Source of the DNA: an uncultured Eubacteriales bacterium
Lineage (GTDB): Bacteria > Bacillota > Clostridia > Oscillospirales > Oscillospiraceae
NCBI GenBank assembly: GCA_900556935.1
Contig: USQL01000077.1
Location: 1 to 10,910 of the forward strand
Direction: 5' to 3'
DNA length: 10,910 nucleotides
A model generated the notes under the pieces. It was not told the origin of the DNA. It did no database searches and worked only from the letters and a program-made list of their open reading frames with translations. Of the stretch, positions 1 through 5,998 are shown piece after piece; the first letter of the stretch is position 1, and each line of letters begins with the position of its first letter. Both the position numbers and the translations under genes were made by a program.

Positions 1-15
1 GTCCCCTCCACATTC

Positions 16-81
16 GGCCCCTCGACGGGGCCACCTTCTCCAGCAGGAGAAGGCTGGGGGCTTTTGCTTTCAGGTTATACG
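16..81. repeat. Intergenic double-hairpin repeat, copy 1
   Basis: Two perfect hairpins lie side by side: GGCCCC (16-21) with GGGGCC (27-32), and CCTTCTCC (34-41) with GGAGAAGG (46-53). They are followed by GGGGGCTTTTG and, after a short gap, GGTTATACG (73-81). The same order (GC-rich palindrome, CCTTC hairpin, GGGGCTTTTG, GGTTATACG) recurs at 132-193. Such paired hairpins resemble the short interspersed intergenic repeats I associate with Oscillospiraceae-type genomes; that family link is from memory. The copy lies downstream of the EF-G-like gene and may be partly cut by the window start. Confidence 0.6.
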
Positions 82-131
82 AATTCGCCCGGGGGTTCTC
101 CGCACCGGTTCTGCGTACCGCCCCTCATCCA

Positions 132-193
132 CCGCCGCGGCGGTCCCCCTTCCCCGGTGGGGAAGGTTAGGGGCTTTTGTCCGGGGTTATACG
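132..193. repeat. Intergenic double-hairpin repeat, copy 2
   Basis: The 12-base palindrome CCGCCGCGGCGG (132-143) is followed by CCTTCCCC (148-155) pairing with GGGGAAGG (159-166) around a three-base loop. GGGGCTTTTG (170-179) and GGTTATACG (185-193) follow. This is the same architecture as copy 1 about 115 bases upstream, but the stems have compensating differences: TCTCC/GGAGA in copy 1, TCCCC/GGGGA here. That pattern suggests selection on structure rather than on sequence. No coding potential is credible here. Confidence 0.6.
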
Positions 194-227
194 TGCTTTC
201 AAAGCCCTTCTCCGCGGTCAATGGAAT

Positions 228-251
228 CCCCCGGGAGCGGACTCCCGGGGG
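228..251 (-). terminator. Hairpin after the EF-G-like gene
   Basis: CCCCCGGGAG (228-237) pairs perfectly with CTCCCGGGGG (242-251) around a four-base loop, 10 bases beyond the stop codon of the EF-G-like gene. The minus strand after the stem reads ATTCCATTG, so the T tract of a classic intrinsic terminator is weak or absent. It may act as a 3' end stabiliser or an inefficient terminator. Confidence 0.5.
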
Positions 252-261
252 GTAAATTTCC

Positions 262-2322
262 TTATTCCGCCTTTGCGTCGGCGATGATTTTGGCCTGGTT
301 GGCCTTGGGGACTTCCTCGTAGCGCTCGAAGGTGAGCTCAAAGGAGCCTCTGGCCTGGGTCATGGCGCGCAGGTCGATGGCGTAGGAGCTCATCTCGGCC
401 ATGGGGACCTCGGCCTCCACAACGGTGTCGCCCTTGCCGTCGGGGTTCATGCCCATGACGCGGCCGCGGCGCTTGTTCAGGTCGCCGATGACATCGCCCA
501 TATAGCTGTCGGGAATCGTCACCTTCAAAGAGCCGATGGGCTCCAGCAGAGTTGCTCCGGCGTTGGGCATGGCCTCCTTAAAGGCCAGGATAGCAGCCAT
601 CTTAAAGGCCATTTCGTTGGAGTCCACGGGGTGGTAGGAGCCGTCGTACAGCACGGCCTTCAGGTTGACCATGGGGTAGCCTGCCAGGGGGCCCTTCTGG
701 ACCGCCTCCTGGATTCCCTTTTCTACCGCGGGGTAGAAGTTCTTGGGCACGGAGCCGCCGAAGACCTCCTCGGCGAAAATCATGTCGTCCTGCTCCTCCT
801 GGGGCTCGAAGCGAATCCACACGTCGCCGAACTGGCCGGAGCCGCCGGTCTGCTTCTTGTGACGGCCATGGGCCTGGACGGTCTTCTTAATCTTCTCCCG
901 GTAGGCAACCTTGGGGGTAGTCAGTACGGCATCCACGCCGAAGCGGGATTTCAGCTTGGAAACCAGCACATCCAGCTGCTGGTCACCGGTGCCGGAGACA
1001 ATCAGCTGCTTGGTCTCGGGGTTATTGACCACGGTGAAGGAGGGGTCCTCCTCGTTCAGTCGGTTCAGGCCCGTGCCCACCTTCTCCTCCTGACCGCGCA
1101 CCTTGGGGGCGATGGCCATGGAGTAGCAGGGCTTGGGATAGGGAATCTGCTTCAAAGAGACAATCTTTCTGGGGTCACACAGGGTGTCGCCGGTTTTGAC
1201 CTTGTCCATCTTGCCGATGGCACCGATGTCGCCGCAGGACAGGACCTTCACTTCGGTGTTCTTCTTGCCGCACATGACATACATCCGGCCCAGCTTCTCG
1301 GTGTCGCCGGTGCGAGCGTTGACCAGGGTGGTATCCGGGGTGATTTCGCCGGAGAGGACCTTGATAAAGGAGTACTTGCCGAACTGGTCGGAGACGGTCT
1401 TCCACACAAAGGCCGCGGGCACGCCGCCGGGAGAAACCACGAATTCCTCCACCTTGCCGTCGGCGGTGGTGGCCTTATGATAGTTGCCCTCCACAGGGTT
1501 GGGAAGCAGGTCCACAATGTGGTCCATGAGCATCAGGCTTCCCAGGCAGGTAACGCCGGAGCCGCAGAACACAGGGAACAGGCTCAGCTCCTTCACGCCC
1601 TGGTGCAGGCCGGTAATCATTTCCCGGTAGGTAAAGCTGTCGCCCTCGAAGAACCGGTCCATCAGGGCCTCGTCGGTCTCGGCAACGGCCTCCTTCAGCG
1701 CGTCATTGAACTCCTCCACCACGGAAGCCTTGTCCTCGGGGATCTCGATTTCCACACGCTTCAGGTTCCGCATCTCGTAGGCCCGCTTGTTGAGCACATC
1801 GATGATGCCGGTGACCTTGTGGGAGGCATCCCAGATGGGGACGATGACAGGGGCAATCTTGTTGCCGTACTTCTCCCGCAGGGCGTTGAAGGTGGCGTTG
1901 TAGTCGGAATGGTCCTCGTCTACCTTGGAGATGTAGACAAACCGGGGCATATTCCGCTCCTCGCAGTAGGCCCAGGCCTTTTCAAAGCCCACGGTGATGC
2001 CATCCTTGGCCGACAGCACCAGAATGGCCGCGTCGGAAGCCCGCAGGGCCTCCATGACGGCACCGGAGAAATCAAAGCCGCCCGGAGTGTCCAGAATGTT
2101 GAGCTTGGTATTGTGATACTCCACGGGAATGACGGAGGTGGAAATAGAAATATTACGGTGGATCTCCTCGGGATCATAGTCACTGACGGTATTGCCGTCG
2201 GCGTTCCTGCCCATACGGTCGATGGCACCGGTCATATACAGAAGGCTCTCTGCCAGGGCGGACTTGCCGCTGCCGCTGTGGCCCAGAAGGCAGATATTAC
2301 GAATGGCATTTACAGTGTACAT
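262..2322 (-). CDS. Elongation factor G-like translational GTPase (EF-G paralogue)
   Basis: This 686-residue protein has the full five-domain EF-G layout: GTPase domain about 1-270, domain II about 300-380, domain III about 390-470, domain IV about 475-595 and domain V to the end. The P-loop is GHSGSGKS (14-21). Switch II reads DTPGGFDF (78-85), whereas true EF-G has DTPGHVDF, so Gly82 replaces the catalytic His. The G4 motif is SKVD (132-135) rather than NKxD. Domain IV carries KKQTGGSGQFGDVWI, like KxxGGxGQYGxV in EF-G. These departures match the FusA-like/EF-G2 group, whose members bind ribosomes and GTP but whose cellular role is poorly defined; the main fusA should be elsewhere. The start has an AAGGAG site (2335-2340) at a long 12-base spacing. 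The gene has its own promoter and stands alone. Confidence 0.9.
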   Translation of the reverse strand: MYTVNAIRNICLLGHSGSGKSALAESLLYMTGAIDRMGRNADGNTVSDYDPEEIHRNISISTSVIPVEYHNTKLNILDTPGGFDFSGAVMEALRASDAAILVLSAKDGITVGFEKAWAYCEERNMPRFVYISKVDEDHSDYNATFNALREKYGNKIAPVIVPIWDASHKVTGIIDVLNKRAYEMRNLKRVEIEIPEDKASVVEEFNDALKEAVAETDEALMDRFFEGDSFTYREMITGLHQGVKELSLFPVFCGSGVTCLGSLMLMDHIVDLLPNPVEGNYHKATTADGKVEEFVVSPGGVPAAFVWKTVSDQFGKYSFIKVLSGEITPDTTLVNARTGDTEKLGRMYVMCGKKNTEVKVLSCGDIGAIGKMDKVKTGDTLCDPRKIVSLKQIPYPKPCYSMAIAPKVRGQEEKVGTGLNRLNEEDPSFTVVNNPETKQLIVSGTGDQQLDVLVSKLKSRFGVDAVLTTPKVAYREKIKKTVQAHGRHKKQTGGSGQFGDVWIRFEPQEEQDDMIFAEEVFGGSVPKNFYPAVEKGIQEAVQKGPLAGYPMVNLKAVLYDGSYHPVDSNEMAFKMAAILAFKEAMPNAGATLLEPIGSLKVTIPDSYMGDVIGDLNKRRGRVMGMNPDGKGDTVVEAEVPMAEMSSYAIDLRAMTQARGSFELTFERYEEVPKANQAKIIADAKAE

Positions 2323-2343
2323 AGTCTAAGTTAGCTCCTTTCG

Positions 2344-2361
2344 GGAGAGCGCCGGCTCTCC
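2344..2361 (-). promoter_or_regulatory. Leader hairpin upstream of the EF-G-like gene
   Basis: GGAGAGC (2344-2350) pairs with GCTCTCC (2355-2361) around a four-base loop. The hairpin sits in the predicted 5' leader, three bases upstream of the AAGGAG ribosome site. It could modulate ribosome access or protect the 5' end; nothing further can be said from the sequence. Confidence 0.35.
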
Positions 2362-2402
2362 AGAGGTAAAATGAGGGTGTGGTCAAGCACCCGACAAGTG
2401 AC

Positions 2403-2431
2403 ATTATACACGAAACCAGTGCCAATTTCAA
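2403..2431 (-). promoter_or_regulatory. Sigma-A type promoter of the EF-G-like gene
   Basis: On the minus strand TTGAAA (2426-2431) and TATAAT (2403-2408) are separated by 17 bases. The -10 is a perfect consensus and the -35 matches five of six bases of TTGACA if GAAA is aligned to GACA. The predicted start point is near 2396, giving a leader of about 74 bases. Confidence 0.7.
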
Positions 2432-2560
2432 TTCTTTTTTCGTCATTTTGCAAAATATGTATTTTCTATTAAGGACAGATGGTTTTTATAGCAAAACACA
2501 CAAACAGAGGAATTCATTTTTGGTGGATATTCCCCTTGCCAAGTCACCGAAGTTGGGAAT

Positions 2561-2601
2561 TGTGGAAAAAGCTGTGGAAACAATGTGGGTGTGTGTGGAA
2601 A
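2561..2601 (+). repeat. Three TGTGGAAA (DnaA-box-like) words
   Basis: TGTGGAAA occurs at 2561-2568, 2573-2580 and 2594-2601, all in the same direction. The first reads TGTGGAAAA, one base from the DnaA box TGTGGATAA. The spacings are 12 and 21 bases. They could be a DnaA-binding cluster, or could be fortuitous low-complexity sequence. Confidence 0.4.
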
Positions 2602-2611
2602 TCTCCCCCCC

Positions 2612-2628
2612 GCTTGGGGCTGCCAAGC
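2612..2628. other. Small inverted repeat
   Basis: GCTTGG (2612-2617) pairs with CCAAGC (2623-2628) around a five-base loop. It lies just beyond the DnaA-box-like cluster and has no T tract on either side, so it is not a convincing terminator. Confidence 0.3.
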
Positions 2629-2694
2629 CCGGGAGCAACTCCAACGCTCATTTCTTTTTTCCGACTGATTATCCTTTTCGTTTTCCTGCTCCTG

Positions 2695-2764
2695 TTTTTC
2701 TTTCTCCCTCTCTTTCTCCTTCTCCTCCTGTTTCTATTCCGATTTCTTTTTTTCTTTCTTTTCC
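2695..2764. repeat. Polypyrimidine/polypurine tract
   Basis: The plus strand is an uninterrupted 35-base pyrimidine run at 2695-2729 and another 22-base run at 2743-2764, with only a few purines between them. On the minus strand, which is the sense strand of the neighbouring DUF6291-like gene, this is a polypurine tract. In the frame of an open stretch at 2544-2840 it would encode an Asn/Arg/Lys-rich linker (residues like NRNRKRKKKRNRNRN). Such tracts can adopt unusual structure or act as repetitive protein linkers. Confidence 0.6.
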
Positions 2765-2775
2765 GATTCCTATTG

Positions 2776-2810
2776 GATACCAAGGGGATACCAAAAGATA
2801 CGGTCGTATC
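2776..2810. repeat. Phased GATAC repeats with an inverted copy
   Basis: GATAC occurs in direct orientation at 2776-2780, 2787-2791 and 2797-2801, with start-to-start spacings of 11 and 10 bases. The last copy forms the perfect palindrome GATACG-GT-CGTATC (2797-2810). The spacing of about one helical turn resembles small iterons or a multi-site operator. It lies 23 bases beyond the stop of the DUF6291-like gene. Confidence 0.4.
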
Positions 2811-2832
2811 GGCGTGAAGAAGCACGCACCCC

Positions 2833-3168
2833 CTACACATCCACGCCCATCATTGCCCGTTTGGCCTCACGCAGCTCCATAAGGTCCCGGTATTCCGGCG
2901 GAACGGCGGTTGGTTTTTCCTTTTTTTCCCAGCGTTTTTCAATGTTCTCCCTGTTGGTTTCGCACTTGCGCTGATACCGTTCCCGGTCACGGTCGTGCTG
3001 GGCCCGGAATTGCGCAAAGAGGATGGCCGCGCCGCCCTTCAGATTTTCCGGCAGGACCCCATGGCAGTTGTAGTCGTAGAGCGCTTTCAAAAGCTTCCCC
3101 GCTTCCCCATCCCGCAGCATCCTCACGGAATCCTCCGAGTCAAAGTGCATGATAAAATATGTTCTCAT
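2833..3168 (-). CDS. DUF6291-like small phage-replication-type protein
   Basis: This 111-residue protein has the pattern I recall for DUF6291: an aromatic start, a segment SVRMLRDGEAGKLLKALYDY (residues about 14-33), then FAQFRAQHDRDRERYQRKCETNREN-type sequence with the NRENxxKRW signature, and a charged tail. In clostridial phages and integrated elements this domain commonly forms the N-terminus of replisome-organiser-like proteins; its biochemical role is not established. Here no phage neighbours are present and the product ends soon after the domain. The start has AGGAGG (3175-3180) six bases upstream and a near-consensus promoter. A +1 shift around 2835-2852 would lead into a frame encoding an Asn/Arg-rich linker of the kind seen in longer family members, so the gene may be a truncated or frameshifted remnant. 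It could equally be a complete short version. Confidence 0.65.
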   Translation of the reverse strand: MRTYFIMHFDSEDSVRMLRDGEAGKLLKALYDYNCHGVLPENLKGGAAILFAQFRAQHDRDRERYQRKCETNRENIEKRWEKKEKPTAVPPEYRDLMELREAKRAMMGVDV

Positions 3169-3201
3169 AGTTGTCCTCCTTATTTTTAATTGGTTTACTT
3201 T

Positions 3202-3230
3202 ATTGTACTACCAAACAAATGTTTTGTCAA
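3202..3230 (-). promoter_or_regulatory. Strong sigma-A promoter of the DUF6291-like gene
   Basis: On the minus strand TTGACA (3225-3230) and TACAAT (3202-3207) are exactly 17 bases apart; the -35 is perfect and the -10 has one mismatch. The start point would be near 3195, giving a leader of about 27 bases before the ATG. Confidence 0.75.
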
Positions 3231-3346
3231 CCGTGAAAAGAATTTTATTGCGGCGATTGCTCCCCCGCGTATTTTACGAGCAGCTTTGAAACAGGCCCGA
3301 ACCACCCGATTGGCAAATTATTCAGAAGTTATTCACAATTTTGCGA

Positions 3347-3375
3347 TTGCAATTTTCGCTTCCTTGGTTTATAAT
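3347..3375 (+). promoter_or_regulatory. Sigma-A promoter of the TetR-family gene
   Basis: TTGCAA (3347-3352) and TATAAT (3370-3375) are separated by 17 bases. The predicted start near 3382 gives a leader of about 58 bases. The promoter faces away from that of the DUF6291-like gene in a 271-base divergent spacer. Confidence 0.7.
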
Positions 3376-3400
3376 GTATACAATATCCAATATACAACAT
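3375..3400 (+). promoter_or_regulatory. Candidate TetR-family operator
   Basis: GTATA (3376-3380) and TATAC (3391-3395) form an inverted repeat with a 10-base spacer, overlapping the end of the -10 box and the predicted start point. TGTATACA (3375-3382) is itself a palindrome. TATACAAT/CAT repeats directly at 3377-3386 and 3391-3400. The position fits repression of its own promoter by the TetR-type protein, which is usual in the family but inferred here. Confidence 0.4.
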
Positions 3401-3439
3401 GGAGTGGCTATTGGGAACCGCTTCTATGGAGGATTGACT

Positions 3440-4024
3440 ATGAACAAACAAGACAGGCGTTCCAAACGGACGGAGCAGGCACTGCTGTTTGCCCTGGGGC
3501 AACTGCTGCAGCACAAGCAGCTCTGGGAAATCACCGTCAGCGAGCTGGTGCTGCTGGCCGGGGTCCACCGTTCCACCTTCTACACCCACTACACGGATAT
3601 TTACGCCCTGTACAAAACCGCGGAGGACCGGTTTTTCTCCCTGTTCCAGGAGGTAATCCGGACCTCCGATGCCCACGACTATCGGGACATCTTCCGCAGC
3701 ATCATTCACTATATGGACGAAAACCGGGCGGCTACCGCCATCTTCTTCGGGGACAACGCAGACCCTTCCTTCCACATGCGGTTTACCGCCTTCTCCACCG
3801 AGCAGTATCTGGCGATTTCCGCCTACGAGGACCAGGTCACCGCCATTCCGCCTCGCTGGAAATCCCTGGCCGCCTACCATGTCGGCGGATTTCTAAACCT
3901 GATTCTCGACTGGGTTCGCTCCGACTTTGCCACCCCCACAGAGGAGCTGACGGAGCTGTGCATCGATTTGGACCTGCACATGCGGGACCTGCGGCACCAA
4001 GAGCTGGAAAAAGCAAATGCATAA
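3440..4024 (+). CDS. TetR/AcrR-family transcriptional regulator
   Basis: This 194-residue protein has an N-terminal TetR-type helix-turn-helix at about residues 31-51 (ITVSELVLLAGVHRSTFYTH), with the hallmark T/S-TFY-x-H/Y of the recognition helix. A predicted helical ligand-binding and dimerisation domain follows from about 60 to 190. The C-terminal part resembles the TetR-like C-terminal domain common in Bacillota; the ligand cannot be read from it. I chose the ATG at 3440 because GGAGGA (3428-3433) lies six bases upstream; an upstream in-frame TTG would place the promoter inside the gene. It is the only plus-strand gene, divergent from the DUF6291-like gene and convergent with the sialic acid operon. 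Its target is probably its own promoter and perhaps the divergent gene; control of the operon is not supported by position. Confidence 0.88.
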   Translation: MNKQDRRSKRTEQALLFALGQLLQHKQLWEITVSELVLLAGVHRSTFYTHYTDIYALYKTAEDRFFSLFQEVIRTSDAHDYRDIFRSIIHYMDENRAATAIFFGDNADPSFHMRFTAFSTEQYLAISAYEDQVTAIPPRWKSLAAYHVGGFLNLILDWVRSDFATPTEELTELCIDLDLHMRDLRHQELEKANA

Positions 4025-4028
4025 TGCA

Positions 4029-4063
4029 AAAAAGAGAGGACCGGAAGTTGGTCCTCTCTTTTT
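4029..4063. terminator. Bidirectional intrinsic terminator
   Basis: A perfect 14-base stem (4029-4042 with 4050-4063) encloses a seven-base loop. The core GAGAGGACC/GGTCCTCTC is flanked by A and T runs, so both strands have a T tract. It lies 4 bases after the TetR-family stop and 13 bases after the lyase stop, and so can end transcription of both convergent units. Confidence 0.92.
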
Positions 4064-4076
4064 GGTTTTCTGCTTT

Positions 4077-4988
4077 TTACAGCTTGGCCTTGACAGCCTT
4101 GATCATTTCTACGCACTCCTGGGCGATTTCCTTGTCGCCCTCCTGCAGGTTCAGCAGGGGCTCCCGGACACCGCCGATATCGGGGCCGCCGGTGAGGCGC
4201 AGGATTTCCTTGATCATAGCGTACATATTGCCCTTGCCAGAGCACATCTTGTAGATGATCTGGCAGGCATCCTGCTGCAGCTCCCGGGCCTTGGCCAGGT
4301 CACGGCCGGTGGTGGCCAGCTCGAAAATCTTCAGGTAGACCTCGGGCATCGCGCCGTAGGTGCCGCCGATGCCGCCGGTCGCGCCGGAGACCAGGCCGCC
4401 CAGCAGCTGCTCGTCAGGTCCGTTGAAGACCACGCGGGCACCGCAGTGGACCCACTTCTCAATGTCTTCCACAGGCATGGAGGAGTTCTTCACACCGATG
4501 CAGCGGGGGTTCTTCAGCATAGTGGCAAGCAGGCCGGGATTCAGGGCCACACCGGCCAGCTGGGGGATGTTGTAGATGACAAAGTCGGTGTTGGGGGCAG
4601 CGGAGGAGATGTCATTCCAGTACTTGGCAATGGCAGCGTCGGGCAGGTGGAAGTAGATGGGGGGGATGGAAGCGATGGCATCCACACCGCAGGCCTCCGC
4701 GTGGGCGGCCAGCTCCATGGACTCCCGGGTGCCGTTGCAGGCCACGTGGGCGATGACGGTCAGCTTGCCCTTGGCAACCTTCATCACGTTCTCCAGCAGC
4801 AGCTTCCGCTCGGGAACGGTCTGGTAGATGCACTCGCCGGAGGAACCGCCGACGTACAGGCCCTTCACGCCCTTGTCCACATAGTACTGGGTCAGCTCCT
4901 GGACAGCCTTGGGGGAAATGTCACCGTTTTCGTCATAGCAGGCATAGAATGCGGGGATAATGCCAGCGTATTTGCTTACATCAAACAT
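4077..4988 (-). CDS. nanA: N-acetylneuraminate lyase (sialic acid aldolase)
   Basis: This 303-residue protein belongs to the DapA/NanA family of class I aldolases (TIM barrel). NanA splits N-acetylneuraminate into N-acetylmannosamine and pyruvate in the cytoplasm. Visible signatures are GGSSGE (47-52), the pyruvate-carboxylate loop; Tyr139 in YNIP; and the Schiff-base Lys167 in GVKNSS. YNIPQLAGV and GVKNSSMPVEDI are of the clostridial NanA type rather than that of dihydrodipicolinate synthase. Length is normal. The ATG has AAGGAG (4997-5002) eight bases upstream. It is the last gene of an operon after a binding protein and two permeases, 86 bases below the second permease with a hairpin between, and is closed by the terminator at 4029-4063. 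A related 2-keto-acid aldolase activity is the main alternative. Confidence 0.88.
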   Translation of the reverse strand: MFDVSKYAGIIPAFYACYDENGDISPKAVQELTQYYVDKGVKGLYVGGSSGECIYQTVPERKLLLENVMKVAKGKLTVIAHVACNGTRESMELAAHAEACGVDAIASIPPIYFHLPDAAIAKYWNDISSAAPNTDFVIYNIPQLAGVALNPGLLATMLKNPRCIGVKNSSMPVEDIEKWVHCGARVVFNGPDEQLLGGLVSGATGGIGGTYGAMPEVYLKIFELATTGRDLAKARELQQDACQIIYKMCSGKGNMYAMIKEILRLTGGPDIGGVREPLLNLQEGDKEIAQECVEMIKAVKAKL

Positions 4989-5026
4989 TTTACTTACTCC
5001 TTTTTTGCAGATGAAAAATTTTCGTC

Positions 5027-5056
5027 ATACCCGGCAGGTCTTTCCCCGCCGGGTAT
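5027..5056 (-). promoter_or_regulatory. Intergenic hairpin between permease and lyase genes
   Basis: ATACCCGGC (5027-5035) pairs perfectly with GCCGGGTAT (5048-5056) around a 12-base loop. The minus strand continues GACGAAAATTTTT, so a T run exists but lies some eight bases from the stem, unlike a classic terminator. It may be a processing or stability element, or a partial terminator lowering lyase expression. Confidence 0.5.
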
Positions 5057-5074
5057 AACCATTGGAACACAATT

Positions 5075-5983
5075 TTAGCCCTTCACGGCACCCATGGTGA
5101 TGCCCTTGGTAAAGTACTTCTGGAAAATCAGGAACACGATGATGATGGGCACGGATGCCAGGGCGGCACCGGCCATCAGCAGACCATAGTCCGTGGAGCT
5201 CTCGCCCTGCATGGTGGCGATGCCAAGGGAGATGGTCAGGTTCTTGTTGGCGGTCAGCATAATCAGCTGCATGAAGTAGTCATTCCAGGAGTTGATGAAG
5301 GTGAAGATGGCGCAGGCGCCCACGCCGGGCTTGATCATGGGGAACATGACATCGGTAAAGGTTCTCCACTCGGAAGCGCCGTCGATGCGGCAGGCCTCGG
5401 TCATTTCCGTGGGGATGCCCTCGGCAAACTGCTTCAGCAGGAACACACCGAAGGGCCAGCCCACGATGGGGAAGATCACGGCCCACAGCGTATCATACAG
5501 CCCTAAGCTGGACATTTCCCGCAGCAGGGGGATCAGAATAACCTGCTTGGGAAGGGCCATGGCGCAGACAACCAGGGAGAACACCACGCCCCGGCCGATG
5601 AAACGCTTCTTTGCCAGCGCGTAGCCGGCCATAGCGGCGGTCAGGCAGGTGAGCAGCATGGAGCTAACGGACATGACCACGGTGTTCAGCAGCCAGCGGA
5701 TGGCGGCAGGGACCGTCGGTCCGGTGATGATGTACTTTCCGACGGTGAAGTTAAACAGGGGCGCGCTCCGCTTGGTCATCAGGCGCTGGAAGTTTCCCAG
5801 GTCCCATTCCGTGGGGAACCAGACCGGGGTGGTGGAGTTGATTTCCTTACCGGTTTTGAACGCGCCAGTGATAATCCAGTACAGAGGGAACGCAAAGAGG
5901 AAGGCAATAATGCCAACAAGGAGGAAGGTTACAATCCGATAAACCTTTTTCCGAGTGGCGTTGCGCTGAATGTTGTCGCTCAT
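5075..5983 (-). CDS. Carbohydrate ABC transporter permease, CUT1 family (MalG/MsmG type)
   Basis: This 302-residue inner-membrane protein is one half of the channel of a CUT1 sugar importer. It has a hydrophobic segment near 17-40, a soluble loop about 41-95, and further membrane segments near 97-120, 133-152, 165-184, 220-238 and 268-287. The EAA loop that contacts the ATPase is EACRIDGASEWRTF (196-209). Length and layout match MalG/MsmG. The start has GGAGGAG (5991-5997) seven bases upstream, overlapping nearby the stop of the preceding permease gene. Only 15 bases separate the two genes, so translation is probably coupled. Specificity is inferred from the adjacent lyase as sialic acid or a sialylated sugar. 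No ATPase gene is present; CUT1 systems of Bacillota often share one encoded elsewhere. Confidence 0.92.
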   Translation of the reverse strand: MSDNIQRNATRKKVYRIVTFLLVGIIAFLFAFPLYWIITGAFKTGKEINSTTPVWFPTEWDLGNFQRLMTKRSAPLFNFTVGKYIITGPTVPAAIRWLLNTVVMSVSSMLLTCLTAAMAGYALAKKRFIGRGVVFSLVVCAMALPKQVILIPLLREMSSLGLYDTLWAVIFPIVGWPFGVFLLKQFAEGIPTEMTEACRIDGASEWRTFTDVMFPMIKPGVGACAIFTFINSWNDYFMQLIMLTANKNLTISLGIATMQGESSTDYGLLMAGAALASVPIIIVFLIFQKYFTKGITMGAVKG

Positions 5984-5998
5984 AATTCCACTCCTCCC

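Larger units (their letters stand above)
2544..2840 (-). pseudogene. Possible frameshifted 3' remnant of the DUF6291-type gene
   Basis: An open stretch overlaps the end of the DUF6291-like gene in the next frame, one base on. It would encode a sequence of the type TTVSFGIPLVSNRNRKRK, then a long Asn/Arg/Lys-rich run, then GGDFHTHPHCFHSFFHN. The Asn/Arg repeat resembles repetitive linkers of longer phage replication proteins, and the three TTTCCACA words on this strand all sit in the same codon phase. The frame is closed by TGA at 2850-2852, so a shift would have to lie between there and the TAG at 2833-2835. No recognisable C-terminal domain follows. Chance opening through a purine-rich tract is a serious alternative. 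Confidence 0.25.

Noticed and set aside
631..2334. Long open frame on the plus strand opposite the EF-G-like gene (567 codons)
   Set aside because: It mirrors a strongly conserved gene on the other strand. Its translation is Leu/Gly/Val/His-rich with no family resemblance, as expected from GC-biased third positions.
2379..2882. Plus-strand open frames through the pyrimidine tract
   Set aside because: They encode Phe/Leu/Ser/Pro runs created by the low-complexity tract and lack a promoter and a ribosome site.
3329..3337. Single TTATTCACA, one base from a DnaA box
   Set aside because: It is an isolated match in AT-rich intergenic sequence with no partner boxes nearby, so chance is the simpler explanation.
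3341..3439. Upstream TTG start for the TetR-family gene
   Set aside because: It would place the TATAAT promoter inside the coding region, has no ribosome site, and adds residues not typical of the family.
4017..5078. Open frame on the plus strand opposite the lyase gene
   Set aside because: It overlaps a bidirectional terminator and a clear NanA gene, with low-complexity Gly/Leu/His content and no ribosome site.
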